Shown here piece after piece: positions 33,163 through 41,962 of a stretch of DNA of 44,080 bases. The stretch is from an uncultured Armatimonadota bacterium (GTDB taxonomy: Bacteria; Armatimonadota; Fimbriimonadia; Fimbriimonadales; Fimbriimonadaceae): NCBI GenBank assembly GCA_903899015.1, contig CAIUHP010000086.1, positions 1 through 44,080 on the forward strand, given 5' to 3'. The notes under the pieces were generated by a model. The model was not told where the DNA came from. It saw only the letters and a program-made list of their open reading frames with translations, and did not search any database. Position 1 is the stretch's first letter; the number at the start of each line of letters is the position of its first letter. The position numbers were made by a program, and so were the translations under genes.

Positions 33163-34245
33163 TCAGCCGACTCTTGAAACCGTCGGGGCAACGACTCGGG
33201 CTTTCCGGGCGCGTTCGATAGCCTCTTCAGTGACAGCTTTTTCGAAAGATCGCATGCCTGCGAGTTCAAATCCATGCTTTTCGGCAAGCTTTGTGATGAG
33301 GTCCACTTGCTCGACGCTGACATCTTTTCCGAGGGTGAAATTGTAAAGTGATGGATCGCCTTCCAACGCCAAAATCATCGTCTCACTCATGCATGCGTAG
33401 GCAGTATGAGGTGGGAAACCAAAGTTGAAGTTGAATTCCACGTTTCCTGGAACACTGACGACGCCACCTTCAATAACCAGTACGTCCGGGCGCTCTTTCG
33501 AGACTCGAGCGGCAACATCGCGTGGCCGCGCAACGTCGCACACCACACAGCCCGGCTTCAAATGCTCGGGCATGATCAATTCCTTGCCTGCCGAGCTCAC
33601 CGTGATGATTGCGTCCGCAATCTTGATGTCAGCGATGTTGATGCTCGCACTGGCGTTCGGAATTTCAGCAGCAACTGCTTGAGTTCGATCTAGGTCGCGA
33701 CCGACGAGGATCACATTGCCGAATTCTCGACCGAGCACCTTCGCGCAAGTCTTGCCGATCGAACCGGTTGCTCCGACGACCGCTAAGGTCGAATTCTTAG
33801 TGTCTACTTCCAGAAGTTCGAGAGCTCGAACCGTACCTTGAATCGCGGTAGCAACCGTGTAGCTGTTACCGGTGGTGACTCCGATCGGTGATCGGCCAGC
33901 AACCGTAACGCCACCGTCTCCAACCACGCTCGAAAAGGCTCCAAGTCCAATCAGCTGAGCGCCTTGAGCGGCTGCCACTTCGACACACTCTGAGATCCGC
34001 TGGTAAACAAAATCGATGGGAAGCCCGTTCACCATTTGGCTCGGAACGAGCGGCAGTCCAATAAACCAACCTTCGGTCTCCACCCCGGTCTTCGAACGAA
34101 CTCCCGTAATGGAACTCGCAACGACTGGCTTCTTTCGTCTTAGAAACTCTTCTATAACACGATCAGGCAGATACTTCACGATCGGATATCGACGCTGAAG
34201 GTCTTTTGGAAATAGAGGATGAATGATGAATCCGAAGCGCGTCAT
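33163..34245 (-). CDS. Acyl-ACP-reductase-like Rossmann dehydrogenase
   Basis: 360 residues resembling cyanobacterial long-chain acyl-ACP reductase (AAR), which reduces acyl-ACP to fatty aldehyde. Shared features are LIGLGAFSSVVGDGG, TTGNSYTVATAIQGTV, the nucleotide-binding VVGATGSIGKTCAKVL (158-164 for the Gly-rich core), VIEGGVVSVPG and TAYACMSETMILALEG. Cys285 aligns with the acylated cysteine of AAR. Substrate is not proven; homologs are often mislabelled as shikimate dehydrogenases. No aldehyde-deformylating oxygenase is nearby. It lies downstream of a quinate-dehydrogenase-family gene on the same strand, 102 nt away. Confidence 0.75.
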   Translation of the reverse strand: MTRFGFIIHPLFPKDLQRRYPIVKYLPDRVIEEFLRRKKPVVASSITGVRSKTGVETEGWFIGLPLVPSQMVNGLPIDFVYQRISECVEVAAAQGAQLIGLGAFSSVVGDGGVTVAGRSPIGVTTGNSYTVATAIQGTVRALELLEVDTKNSTLAVVGATGSIGKTCAKVLGREFGNVILVGRDLDRTQAVAAEIPNASASINIADIKIADAIITVSSAGKELIMPEHLKPGCVVCDVARPRDVAARVSKERPDVLVIEGGVVSVPGNVEFNFNFGFPPHTAYACMSETMILALEGDPSLYNFTLGKDVSVEQVDLITKLAEKHGFELAGMRSFEKAVTEEAIERARKARVVAPTVSRVG

Positions 34246-34347
34246 ATAGGAAATTGAACTGAGGAACCAGAGATGAGAGGTAGAACCACTATTTTACAAG
34301 GCTCAAAACATGACTCAAATTCTTAAAAAAGTGCGACCGATGCCGAG

Positions 34348-35253
34348 TTAAGGAGTGATTTCGATAATGTTAGGCTTCCAACCTAGGCGACTCAAAGTGT
34401 CCAGATAATCCTTCTCCGTGAGTTCTGATGGTCGTTTTCCAAGTAAAGCTACGATCACACCTTCCATTACGTTCGTAGCAAACGTTTCACCACCAATCAC
34501 TGGTGTGGTCGTAATTGCCCGACGCGTCTTAAATTGCTTGAGCAGATCGAGATCAGCCTTACGCAACGTCTGCGTAATGATGGTCTTCCCTTCCATGTTT
34601 TCAGGCATGTAGCGCCGAATGTAATGCCAATCGCCGCAAATAATCGTTGCCTGAGCAAAAATCTCGGGGTACTTCGGAGTCCGCTGCTCCTGCTTTTCAC
34701 CCGTTGGATAGAACCACTTGAACGGCAGATTGGTGGCAATCGGTAACAGGAGCGACCCAAAGGTTTTGACTTGGCTGTATTTGGTCAGTTTGATGGGAAT
34801 ACCGAGTCCAAACAAGAAATCACCGAAGATCACTTCGGCTCCTGCTTCAATGAGCGCCTGCGCCATTCCAAATCGGTCGACCGCGGAAACAAGAAGAACC
34901 TTTTCTTTTTTGAAATCAACAATGCCATCACGCTGAAGTGATCGAATCGTATCGCGCTCAAGCGTATGTTTGAGGCCGCTACCATCAACCACCGGGGTCT
35001 TCGTTGCCTCTTTTATCAGGTTTAGGATTTCTCGGAAGGCATATTTCTTGTCTTCGATGACCACCCAGATATCGGCACCGCCTACTCCGAGGGCATCCAC
35101 CTTTCCATCAAGGTCGGAAAACATCTGCCCGAACTTCTTCATGTCCCCATCGGTACCGATTCTTTCGAGGAGAAACTGTTCGCCGAGGATTTCCACCTCA
35201 TCGCGCTTATCGCGCTTACTGGTTCCGAGACTGATCGATACGACGTGCTTCAT
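34348..35253 (-). CDS. Protein of the family annotated quinate 5-dehydrogenase
   Basis: From ATG 35253 the protein has 301 residues starting MKHVVSISLGTSKRDKRDEV. Family blocks are ERIGTDGDMKKFGQMFSDLD, VVDGSGLKHTLERDTI, VLLVSAVDRFGMAQALIEAG, FKWFYPTGEKQEQRTPKY and TTTPVIGGETFATNVMEGVI. The family is annotated quinate 5-dehydrogenase in clostridia, but I see no classic quinate/shikimate dehydrogenase motifs, so the name is doubtful. Pairing with an AAR-like gene suggests a joint role in acyl or aldehyde metabolism, as inference. A GTG at 35301 is an alternative start. Confidence 0.7.
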   Translation of the reverse strand: MKHVVSISLGTSKRDKRDEVEILGEQFLLERIGTDGDMKKFGQMFSDLDGKVDALGVGGADIWVVIEDKKYAFREILNLIKEATKTPVVDGSGLKHTLERDTIRSLQRDGIVDFKKEKVLLVSAVDRFGMAQALIEAGAEVIFGDFLFGLGIPIKLTKYSQVKTFGSLLLPIATNLPFKWFYPTGEKQEQRTPKYPEIFAQATIICGDWHYIRRYMPENMEGKTIITQTLRKADLDLLKQFKTRRAITTTPVIGGETFATNVMEGVIVALLGKRPSELTEKDYLDTLSRLGWKPNIIEITP

Positions 35254-35318
35254 GGGAGGTTTTAGGCAAGCAAGGTGGGTCGATGTTCGTATCGAGTCCA
35301 CCCTATGAAAGTTTCAAA

Positions 35319-35699
35319 TTAATAGACGGCTACCATCTCGATTTCGACGTCAACTCCGCGAGGAAGGCCCGCAACCGCGACGGTTGAACGTGCAGGAGGA
35401 TCCGCAGTGAAATAGCCACCATAGACTTCGTTCACACTAGCGAAGTGGTCCATGCTGCTCAAAAAGATTGTTGTTTTGACGATGTTGGCGAAGGTCAGCC
35501 CTGCTTCATCCAGCACCGCTTTGATGTTCGTCATGGATTGAAGTGTCTGTGCCTTGACGTCACCCTGCACCAACTCGCCCGCGGGAGTTAATGGAATCTG
35601 CCCACTCAGAAAAAGGAATCGCCCCTCAGCTCGAATAGCCTGGCTATAAGGACCAATCGCGCCCGGTGCGCCCGAAGTAGCAATCTTCTCTCGTATCAT
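35319..35699 (-). CDS. ridA: RidA family reactive-intermediate deaminase
   Basis: RidA hydrolyses reactive enamine/imine products of PLP enzymes such as serine/threonine dehydratase. From ATG 35699 it has 126 residues, the family norm. It shows GAPGAIGPYSQAIRAEGRFL, FLSGQIPLTPAGELV, and the C-terminal PARSTVAVAGLPRGVDVEIE with the conserved Arg and Glu of active RidA proteins. The start is set by TATTCT 7 nt upstream and by the family; the reading from 35747 adds 16 unrelated residues. Confidence 0.93.
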   Translation of the reverse strand: MIREKIATSGAPGAIGPYSQAIRAEGRFLFLSGQIPLTPAGELVQGDVKAQTLQSMTNIKAVLDEAGLTFANIVKTTIFLSSMDHFASVNEVYGGYFTADPPARSTVAVAGLPRGVDVEIEMVAVY

Positions 35700-35706
35700 T
35701 AACGGC

Positions 35707-35712
35707 AGAATA
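35707..35712 (-). promoter_or_regulatory. -10 box of ridA next to the start codon
   Basis: TATTCT on the minus strand ends 7 nt before the ridA ATG at 35699, which would place the transcription start on the ATG itself. No good -35 hexamer is found at 17 nt. Confidence 0.5.
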
Positions 35713-36233
35713 CCTGCCGACGGAATGAGACACCCGTTTGAGCTCAAGTCAATGAAAGCTTTCCTATCAAGCCAGATAGGTTCGTGGTTAGCAGAAGCTT
35801 AGTTTTACGGCATCGACATTGAATTCCTAGGTTCGCTGGCGTATTCATTGCCAGTTAGGGTTCTACTTCCCTAATTGGTCTGTTATTTTTGCAAGGTGAC
35901 GCGGTAGTTCCATCTTGTTGTACACGTTATTGCCACTTGTTCTGTCATACTCGCATTGATGCCTGAGAGGCTTTCGCTGTTACTACGCAAGTCTGTTCTG
36001 TTCGAAGTGAGCAGAACGCTCGTTGACAGCCCCCAAACGTCCCCCATTGTTGGTGAAAACCCGGTTGGCTTAAGACGCACTCTCAGTAAACGAATTTCTT
36101 TTCCCCATCTGAAGCGCAGCCTACTGAGGTTCAAAAACGTTCCTTGGAGCAGTGTGCTCAACGTCGCCCAATTAAATAACCACCAGAAACCCAGTCGTAA
36201 CACGAAAGTTAAGACCTCTGGTGTCGAGTTGAT
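35713..36233. other. Long intergenic region before the GH42-like gene
   Basis: About 520 bases between divergent genes. It has a 6-bp stem (TTAGGG 35855-35860 with CCCTAA 35869-35874) followed by a T-rich stretch, and just before it a CTGGC/GCCAG pair. Two overlapping frames (35956-36282 plus, 35883-36203 minus) lack family features. I expect the promoter of the three-gene plus-strand set here but cannot place it. Confidence 0.4.
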
Positions 36234-39200
36234 ATGGGCCGTGTCCGCCTTTTACCAAATGCCATGCCCCGAAAGAAGATAGTCTCACCCACGGAAATTA
36301 CGCCGACACCGTCGCCATCGATCACTGAAGCACCCGTTAAGCAAACCAAAAAGAAAGCGAAAGCTGAGCCGAAAGTTGAAATTGTTGTTGCTCCAACTCC
36401 CGAGGTAAAGGCCAAGAAGCCTGCTCAGACAAAAGTTGCCGCACCTAAAGCCGCCAAGGTGGTTGTCGTTGCTCCTCCGGTCGAAGTTGAATCAGTCGTT
36501 GAAACCGTTGTCGTAGAAGCCAAAGCGCCCCAAAAGGCAGCACCAAAGGCAAAGAAGACCGTTTCTCGCCCTACAAAAGCCGCTAAAGTTGCCACACCGG
36601 CCAAAGAAGCCGCACCCGAAGTTTCTGAAAATCACGAGGAAGACCTCATCGTGACCTTCCGCCCTGCTCCAGTTAAGTCTGCAAAGGGCGGCCGTAACCG
36701 ACAAAATCATAAAAACGCGCCAAAGGTCGAGATTCCAGTGGTCGCGGTAGAAGAGGCGCCAGTCGATGTACCGGCAGTTCAGGTTGCCAAACCGAACCAG
36801 AGATCTAAGCAAAAGCCTGGTCGAAACGATAAGAAGACGCCGGTTGAGTCTCCCGCAGTCGTCGTATCTGATGTTCCAGTCCCCGTTTTTTCGGTTGAGG
36901 ATCATCTGCTAGTTGGAGGCGAAGAGCTTCCACTTCCCACTTGGCGTGTCAAGCAAAAACCAGCCCCTAGGAATAACGCGCCTCAGGCAACCACTACAAG
37001 CGAGTCTGAAGCCCCGGAAGCAGCTGGTACCGTCATCAAGCAAAATTCTGAGCGACGCAACCAAAGGAATCGCCGCCAGAGAAGACCGGGAGTCGACGAG
37101 CCGACGACAGCGACGGAGCCTGTAGCCGAAGTCGAAGTCGAAGTCGAAGTCGAAGCAGTCGTACCCGTTTCTGCCGAAGAGCTTCCAAAAGCAAGTTTTC
37201 GCCGAGATCGGGCGGTGCCTCAACCCCCTGTCAAACTCGCAATCCCTATTCCCGAGAATGGCCCCCAGATCGTTATGCGCGACGGCATTCCGACACTGGT
37301 TCGCAATCATCGAGTCTATCCACCGCTCATGTTCTTTGGCAGCCCATCGGACGAAAAGCGAGCGACTACCGTTCTCGATGAGCTGAGAATGGCCTCCGAA
37401 GCGGGAATCCACCTTCACTCATTTCTCATCGATTTTGAAGTGGAACTCGATCAGGTCGACGCTACCGCTGCTTTCGCAGCTTATATGCTTGCCAAGGCTG
37501 TCGAAATTGACCCTGAGTCTCAAGTTGTCTTCCGACTTGTATTCCAAGCAGCCCGGGGATGGCAAGACAAGTATCCAAACGGAAAATACAAGCACGAAGA
37601 TGGTTCGTTAGCAGAGCCAAGTGTTTGCGATGACGAGTTTTGGAACGTTGCCAAGGCATGCCTAGGCAGATTCTCGCGCCAAATGCGCCTTTTGCCACTC
37701 AATGAGCACATCCTTGGCCTCCACCTTGAAAGAGGCGAATGGTTCTTCTCAGAAGGGTTGGGATACGACAACTCCAAGGCTGCCCAAAACCAGTTCCGCG
37801 AGTGGGCGAAAACACGATACAACAACGACGAAGTCACGTTGCGGGCCTCGTGGTTCGACGGTACGGCACGATTTGACAACATTACGATTCCTGAGTACCG
37901 ACACTCGGGATCGGAAGAAGAGAAATTCATTCGGTCGTCGCGAAAGCTTCGACGGTATGTCGACTACCACCTCTTCCTAAGCGATGCAACGGTTCAGCGA
38001 ATTGGAGACCTTGCCTACACCGCTAAGGAAGCAAGTGAAGGGTATTTCTTGGTCGGAGCCAGCTACGGATACACATTCGAGTGGTCTCACCCATCATCGG
38101 GTCACTTATCACTCGGCAAGCTCCTGCGCACACCCGACATCGACTTTATCGCAGGTCCGCCAAGTTACCGTCAGAGAGATCCAGGTGGAAGCGCCGCCTT
38201 CCCTTGCCCGATCGATAGCTTTGCGTTGAATGGCAAGCTTTACATCAGCGAAGAAGATTTCAAGACTTCGCTCAGCACCGGTCACGAACCAGACGATTTC
38301 AACCCAACTCTGAAGACGCCGCAAGCCCTCGAAAGTGCTCACTGGCGCGGAGCCGGTGTTGCGCTGGCTCATGCCAGCGGTATGGCTTGGATGGACCTTT
38401 GGGGCAACGGTTGGCTCAAAACAAACTCCGTTTGGGCGCGAGCTTCAAGGGTTCAAAACGCTTTGATCGACCGAATGCAGATGCCGCTAAGCGATCCGGA
38501 AGTGGCGATCTTCATTGACGAACGTGCTCTGGCCTATTTGGTGGATTCCCACGCATTCGAACTCCTGGTACAAAACGTTCGAGAATCCGTCCTACGAGCC
38601 GGAGTTAGCGCTGCGTTCTACCTCCTGAGCGACCTTGCTCACCGAGAGAAGTTCCCCGACAGCAAACTGTATCTGTTCCTCAACGCGTGGGATATCCGCC
38701 CAGAATTACGAGCCGCGATTAAGTCGCGCTTGCAATGTGACGGAAAGGTATTGTTCTGGCTCTATTCTTCAGGGCTGTTTGACGCGGGCCGAGAGTCATT
38801 GGAACGAGCTCGTGAGGTAACTGGCATCGCATTGAAGCCACAGCCGTTCTATAGCAAGTCGGGCACCACCATCCTCAACCGTAGGCACACACTAAGCGAG
38901 GCGTTCCCAGATAAGAGTTTGATCGGCAGCTCCAAGCTGGAACCAACCTACTTTGCCATTCCAGAAGGAGCAACCGTCCTTGGCGAATACTCACAAACCG
39001 GACTTCCAAGCTTTGTCGTAAAGGAATTTACCGAGGGACCGGCAGAAACACACTGGACAAGTGTTTTCCTCGGCGAGCCGGTTGTAAACGCGGCCCTCAT
39101 CCGAGGGTTAGCTCAGATGGCAGGGGCCCACGTATGGAATTTCCACGAAGATGTGGTTCATGTAAGAGCACCGTTCTGCACGATTCACTGCTCTGGGGCT

Positions 39201-39716
39201 GGACCTCGTGCCATCACCCTTCCAAACAAGTTCTCGGCCTACAACTTATTGACTGATGAATGGGCAGCCGTGGATTCCACCAACCTGCGATTCACGGCAA
39301 CGGATGGATCCACTCACGTTTTCTTAGTCGGTCCAAAGGAGGAGCTCATGCAAATGCTTGAGCGAGACCCAAGTTCAGTCTTGCGAATGGAAGAGTTACC
39401 GGTACGAGATTCAAATGTTCTGGGAGATATTTCGAACTTTGATGTACCGATCATGAAGCTCGACGAGTGGATGGAAGGAAGCGACGGCGACGAGGTTGCC
39501 GAAGATTGGTTCCTTCGACCTCAGCAGATCATTGAAGAACCCGAAACTGAAGAAGATTCGGCTGATAAGATTGGCCGACGCAGAAGACGACGCGGACGTC
39601 CAAATCGTGGTGGTTCAGAGGAAACCGCACACGCTCGACGCGAGCACTCTGGGCAGCCGGTTGCTCCTGAGTTTGGAGACCTTGGCATGAACGTCATGTT
39701 CCGGAAGAGAGAATAG
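36234..39716 (+). CDS. GH42-like glycoside hydrolase with long low-complexity tails
   Basis: 1160 residues from ATG 36234 (ATG 36264, MPRKKIVSP, is equally possible). Residues about 11-335 are low complexity, rich in Lys, Ala, Val, Pro and Glu, and include a (Val-Glu)n run. From about 340 (IVMRDGIPTLVRNHRVYPPL) a TIM-barrel region follows, resembling beta-galactosidase-like GH42 proteins. GLHLERGEWFF plus FREWAKTRY resemble the acid/base region, and GKLYISEEDFKTSLS the nucleophile region. A trimerisation-like domain follows. The last 100 residues are acidic, then very Arg/Gly-rich (RRRRRGRPNRGG). There is no signal peptide. era follows after 5 nt. Confidence 0.75.
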   Translation: MGRVRLLPNAMPRKKIVSPTEITPTPSPSITEAPVKQTKKKAKAEPKVEIVVAPTPEVKAKKPAQTKVAAPKAAKVVVVAPPVEVESVVETVVVEAKAPQKAAPKAKKTVSRPTKAAKVATPAKEAAPEVSENHEEDLIVTFRPAPVKSAKGGRNRQNHKNAPKVEIPVVAVEEAPVDVPAVQVAKPNQRSKQKPGRNDKKTPVESPAVVVSDVPVPVFSVEDHLLVGGEELPLPTWRVKQKPAPRNNAPQATTTSESEAPEAAGTVIKQNSERRNQRNRRQRRPGVDEPTTATEPVAEVEVEVEVEAVVPVSAEELPKASFRRDRAVPQPPVKLAIPIPENGPQIVMRDGIPTLVRNHRVYPPLMFFGSPSDEKRATTVLDELRMASEAGIHLHSFLIDFEVELDQVDATAAFAAYMLAKAVEIDPESQVVFRLVFQAARGWQDKYPNGKYKHEDGSLAEPSVCDDEFWNVAKACLGRFSRQMRLLPLNEHILGLHLERGEWFFSEGLGYDNSKAAQNQFREWAKTRYNNDEVTLRASWFDGTARFDNITIPEYRHSGSEEEKFIRSSRKLRRYVDYHLFLSDATVQRIGDLAYTAKEASEGYFLVGASYGYTFEWSHPSSGHLSLGKLLRTPDIDFIAGPPSYRQRDPGGSAAFPCPIDSFALNGKLYISEEDFKTSLSTGHEPDDFNPTLKTPQALESAHWRGAGVALAHASGMAWMDLWGNGWLKTNSVWARASRVQNALIDRMQMPLSDPEVAIFIDERALAYLVDSHAFELLVQNVRESVLRAGVSAAFYLLSDLAHREKFPDSKLYLFLNAWDIRPELRAAIKSRLQCDGKVLFWLYSSGLFDAGRESLERAREVTGIALKPQPFYSKSGTTILNRRHTLSEAFPDKSLIGSSKLEPTYFAIPEGATVLGEYSQTGLPSFVVKEFTEGPAETHWTSVFLGEPVVNAALIRGLAQMAGAHVWNFHEDVVHVRAPFCTIHCSGAGPRAITLPNKFSAYNLLTDEWAAVDSTNLRFTATDGSTHVFLVGPKEELMQMLERDPSSVLRMEELPVRDSNVLGDISNFDVPIMKLDEWMEGSDGDEVAEDWFLRPQQIIEEPETEEDSADKIGRRRRRRGRPNRGGSEETAHARREHSGQPVAPEFGDLGMNVMFRKRE
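37131..37154 (+). repeat. In-frame hexanucleotide repeat (GTCGAA)4
   Basis: Four perfect copies of GTCGAA encode Val-Glu repeats in the low-complexity N-terminal part of the GH42-like protein. Being a multiple of three, copy-number slippage would change the protein by two residues per unit without a frameshift. Confidence 0.85.
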
Positions 39717-39721
39717 GAACT

Positions 39722-40633
39722 ATGACAGAAGAGAAACAGACTCGTTACCGCTCCGGATACGTTGCGCTTATTGGTAAGCCAAACGTTGGGAAAAGCACGC
39801 TTTTAAACCACATCGTGGGGCAGAAGGTGTCGATCGTCAGCAATAAGCCCCAAACCACGCGACGACGTGTTATTGGAATAGCGACCACCCCGGCGTATCA
39901 AATTGCTTTCATCGATACTCCCGGTATTCACGAGCCCCATACCCAACTTGCTAAGTCGATGATCGAGCAAGCGCGCATGTCACTTGCTGACGCAAACGTG
40001 ATTGTCTTCGTCGCCGACGGGTCTCACCATCCCGGTGAGATGGACAAAGAAGTAAGCAAGCTACTCAAGCGTGAGAGCACGATTCCGGTCATTTTGTGTA
40101 TGAACAAAATGGACCAGTTGAAAGCGGAAGATGTTCAGCGAAACCTGGACGCTTACAAGACGATGCTTGGCATCGAAGATGACGATTTCATGTTGACGAC
40201 GGCCACCCGTGGCCACAACGTTGATCGACTGTTAGAAATCATCGTCAACAAATTGCCCGAGCAGTCTCCAATGTATCCGGAAGATGCCTTTACGGACCAA
40301 TCAAGCCGTTTTCTTGCCGCGGAGATGGTGCGAGAGCAGATCTTAATCGCTACTCGACAAGAGATTCCTCACGCAGTTGCCGTAATGGTGGATGAATGGG
40401 ATGAGCAAGAAGGTTTGACTCGCATCGGTGCTTCAATCTTGGTTGAGAAATCAAGTCAACGAGCAATCATCATTGGCAAGCAGGGCCAATTCTTGAAAGC
40501 GATCGGAACCGACGCTCGGATCGAAATTGAAAAAATGCTCGGCCACAAGGTTTTCCTCCAACTCCATGTACGCGTGAGCGAAGACTGGAGAATGAGCCCT
40601 CGCGTTCTGCGTGAATTGGAGTACGGCGAGTGA
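39722..40633 (+). CDS. era: GTPase Era
   Basis: Era binds the 3' end of 16S rRNA and aids small-subunit maturation. The 303-residue protein has G1 GKPNVGKSTLLNHIVGQ, G2 NKPQTTRRRVIGI, G3 DTPGIHEPHTQL, G4 NKMDQL and a C-terminal KH domain with IIGKQGQFLKAIGTDARIEI. Normal length. Its TGA overlaps the next start as GTGA, and it follows the GH42-like gene by 5 nt, so the three genes are probably one operon. Confidence 0.97.
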   Translation: MTEEKQTRYRSGYVALIGKPNVGKSTLLNHIVGQKVSIVSNKPQTTRRRVIGIATTPAYQIAFIDTPGIHEPHTQLAKSMIEQARMSLADANVIVFVADGSHHPGEMDKEVSKLLKRESTIPVILCMNKMDQLKAEDVQRNLDAYKTMLGIEDDDFMLTTATRGHNVDRLLEIIVNKLPEQSPMYPEDAFTDQSSRFLAAEMVREQILIATRQEIPHAVAVMVDEWDEQEGLTRIGASILVEKSSQRAIIIGKQGQFLKAIGTDARIEIEKMLGHKVFLQLHVRVSEDWRMSPRVLRELEYGE

Positions 40634-41556
40634 CCGCTGGGGTGCCTGACTTCTTTGGTCAGCTTCTTGAAGCTGACTCAGAAATCGCGCTTCCAACTCT
40701 TGAAATCGACCTGCCCCAAAAAAGCGGGCCCCTCCACAAAGTCGAATATGTCATCGAATTTGTAGGTCAACGTTCGGTGCTTGCAGGCGCGGCCGCTCAA
40801 CTCTTGGCTCCAGACTGGTATCAGGCCTTGGGTCACCCTCAAGTGTTTGCGATGCGTCCTGCCGACTTGCACTGGCAACGTTTAACACCCGCGATTGATG
40901 GATCTTACGATTCGTTGGCACTCTCCTGGCCGCTACTGGGTCCAAAAGGGGCAATCACACAGGCGTCTGCCAAGCATCTCCTTGACCTTGCGGAACAGTT
41001 TGGCCCCTATATTCAGCGACGCTCGATGGCGATGCCGGTGCCTCGAGAAATAGACGCCTACGTTCGAGTCTTGAAACAGACCAAGGAAAACCTCGATATC
41101 GGATTTGAGATTTCGGTCATGTCAAGTAAAGCTTCCTTCAGTGAAAAGGATCTCTGGATTGAGTGTGCGCGTCTCGGTCTAACTTTTTCTCCAGTAGGTT
41201 CGTTTGACTGGCGGACTCCAAGTCACGCCTTCCCTCTTTTCAGCGTCACGCCGATCGGTGAGACCGACGCTTTCTCGTTGGCCAACGTCCAAAGAGGTGT
41301 CAGCCACGTTGGTGTCACGCTAGGCTTCAGCGTTCCACTTTGCGCGGCACCTTTGCAAGCCGCAGAGGGTGCTTTCTACACCGCCGACCATATCGCTCGA
41401 CAACTTGGAGGCAGGATCCTCGATGACAGTGATCGGGAAGTCACCGAAGCCATCAAGCAGGACCTGTATGCGAGCATTAGGCAAGCAGTTGGTTTGTTCG
41501 CACAAGTAGGAATGATGACCGGTTCGGCAGAAACTGAAGCACTCTTTGCGGCTTAA
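40630..41556 (+). CDS. ZipA C-terminal-domain-like protein
   Basis: 308 residues from GTG 40630, overlapping the era stop by 4 nt. The second half (about 155-300) follows the pattern of the ZipA FtsZ-binding domain: ENLDIGFEISVMS, then LGLTFSPVGSFDWRT, then SHVGVTLGFSVPLCAA, then a helix with HIARQLGGRILDDSDREVTE and a final helix. The first half is soluble and not recognised. Unlike ZipA of gammaproteobacteria there is no N-terminal membrane segment. A role in division is inference from a remembered pattern, not an alignment. Confidence 0.6.
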   Translation: MTAGVPDFFGQLLEADSEIALPTLEIDLPQKSGPLHKVEYVIEFVGQRSVLAGAAAQLLAPDWYQALGHPQVFAMRPADLHWQRLTPAIDGSYDSLALSWPLLGPKGAITQASAKHLLDLAEQFGPYIQRRSMAMPVPREIDAYVRVLKQTKENLDIGFEISVMSSKASFSEKDLWIECARLGLTFSPVGSFDWRTPSHAFPLFSVTPIGETDAFSLANVQRGVSHVGVTLGFSVPLCAAPLQAAEGAFYTADHIARQLGGRILDDSDREVTEAIKQDLYASIRQAVGLFAQVGMMTGSAETEALFAA

Positions 41557-41872
41557 TTCGGAAGGTTATTCGGGACAATCTACCACTGAGTGACAGGTAA
41601 GAATTAGCGCCCAATTTGACCCTTTCTTTCACCATTAGTGACGGCTCGACTGGCCGAATTGAATACGTCTACTTAACGTCTAGCCCCCGTTATTATTGTC
41701 CCGTATCTTGGCGAAATGTCACGATCAGTACGTTTAGGGCTTTATGACTAGCCTGGTCAATTCTCAGAGAGTCAACTTCGCTCCGAATGGAGCATCGTCG
41801 GTAACCATAAACTCCAAGACCGGCAAACTCGACCGGTTTAACTAAAGCCAAAACAGGTATCGAGTCACCCCG
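41557..41872 (+). other. Leader or 3' region before the GH5 gene, possibly structured RNA
   Basis: About 316 bases without a coding frame of note. Near 41818-41870 there is GGCAAAC, a short potential stem and then AAAGCC, which recalls the core of c-di-GMP-I (GEMM) riboswitches, but the tetraloop-receptor part and the usual length between the blocks are not seen. It is followed directly by a strong terminator, the arrangement of a riboswitch with its expression platform. It could equally be a long 3' end of the era operon. Confidence 0.3.
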
Positions 41873-41907
41873 GCCAGCCTCTTAAATCCGAGAGGCTGGC
41901 TATTTTT
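41873..41907 (+). terminator. Rho-independent terminator upstream of the GH5 gene
   Basis: GCCAGCCTCT (41873-41882) pairs with AGAGGCTGGC (41891-41900) over 10 bp with an 8-nt loop, followed by TATTTTT. It stands 316 nt after the ZipA-like gene and 55 nt before the GH5 start. It either ends the era operon or serves as attenuator for the GH5 gene. Confidence 0.85.
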
Positions 41908-41962
41908 CGCCGTCTGAGCCTCGCTCGAAGGGACAGATTAAACCTTAAATCTTGAATAATGA

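Noticed and set aside
35883-36282. Two opposing frames of about 106-108 codons before the GH42-like gene
   Set aside because: No family features, no start signals, and composition typical of random frames.
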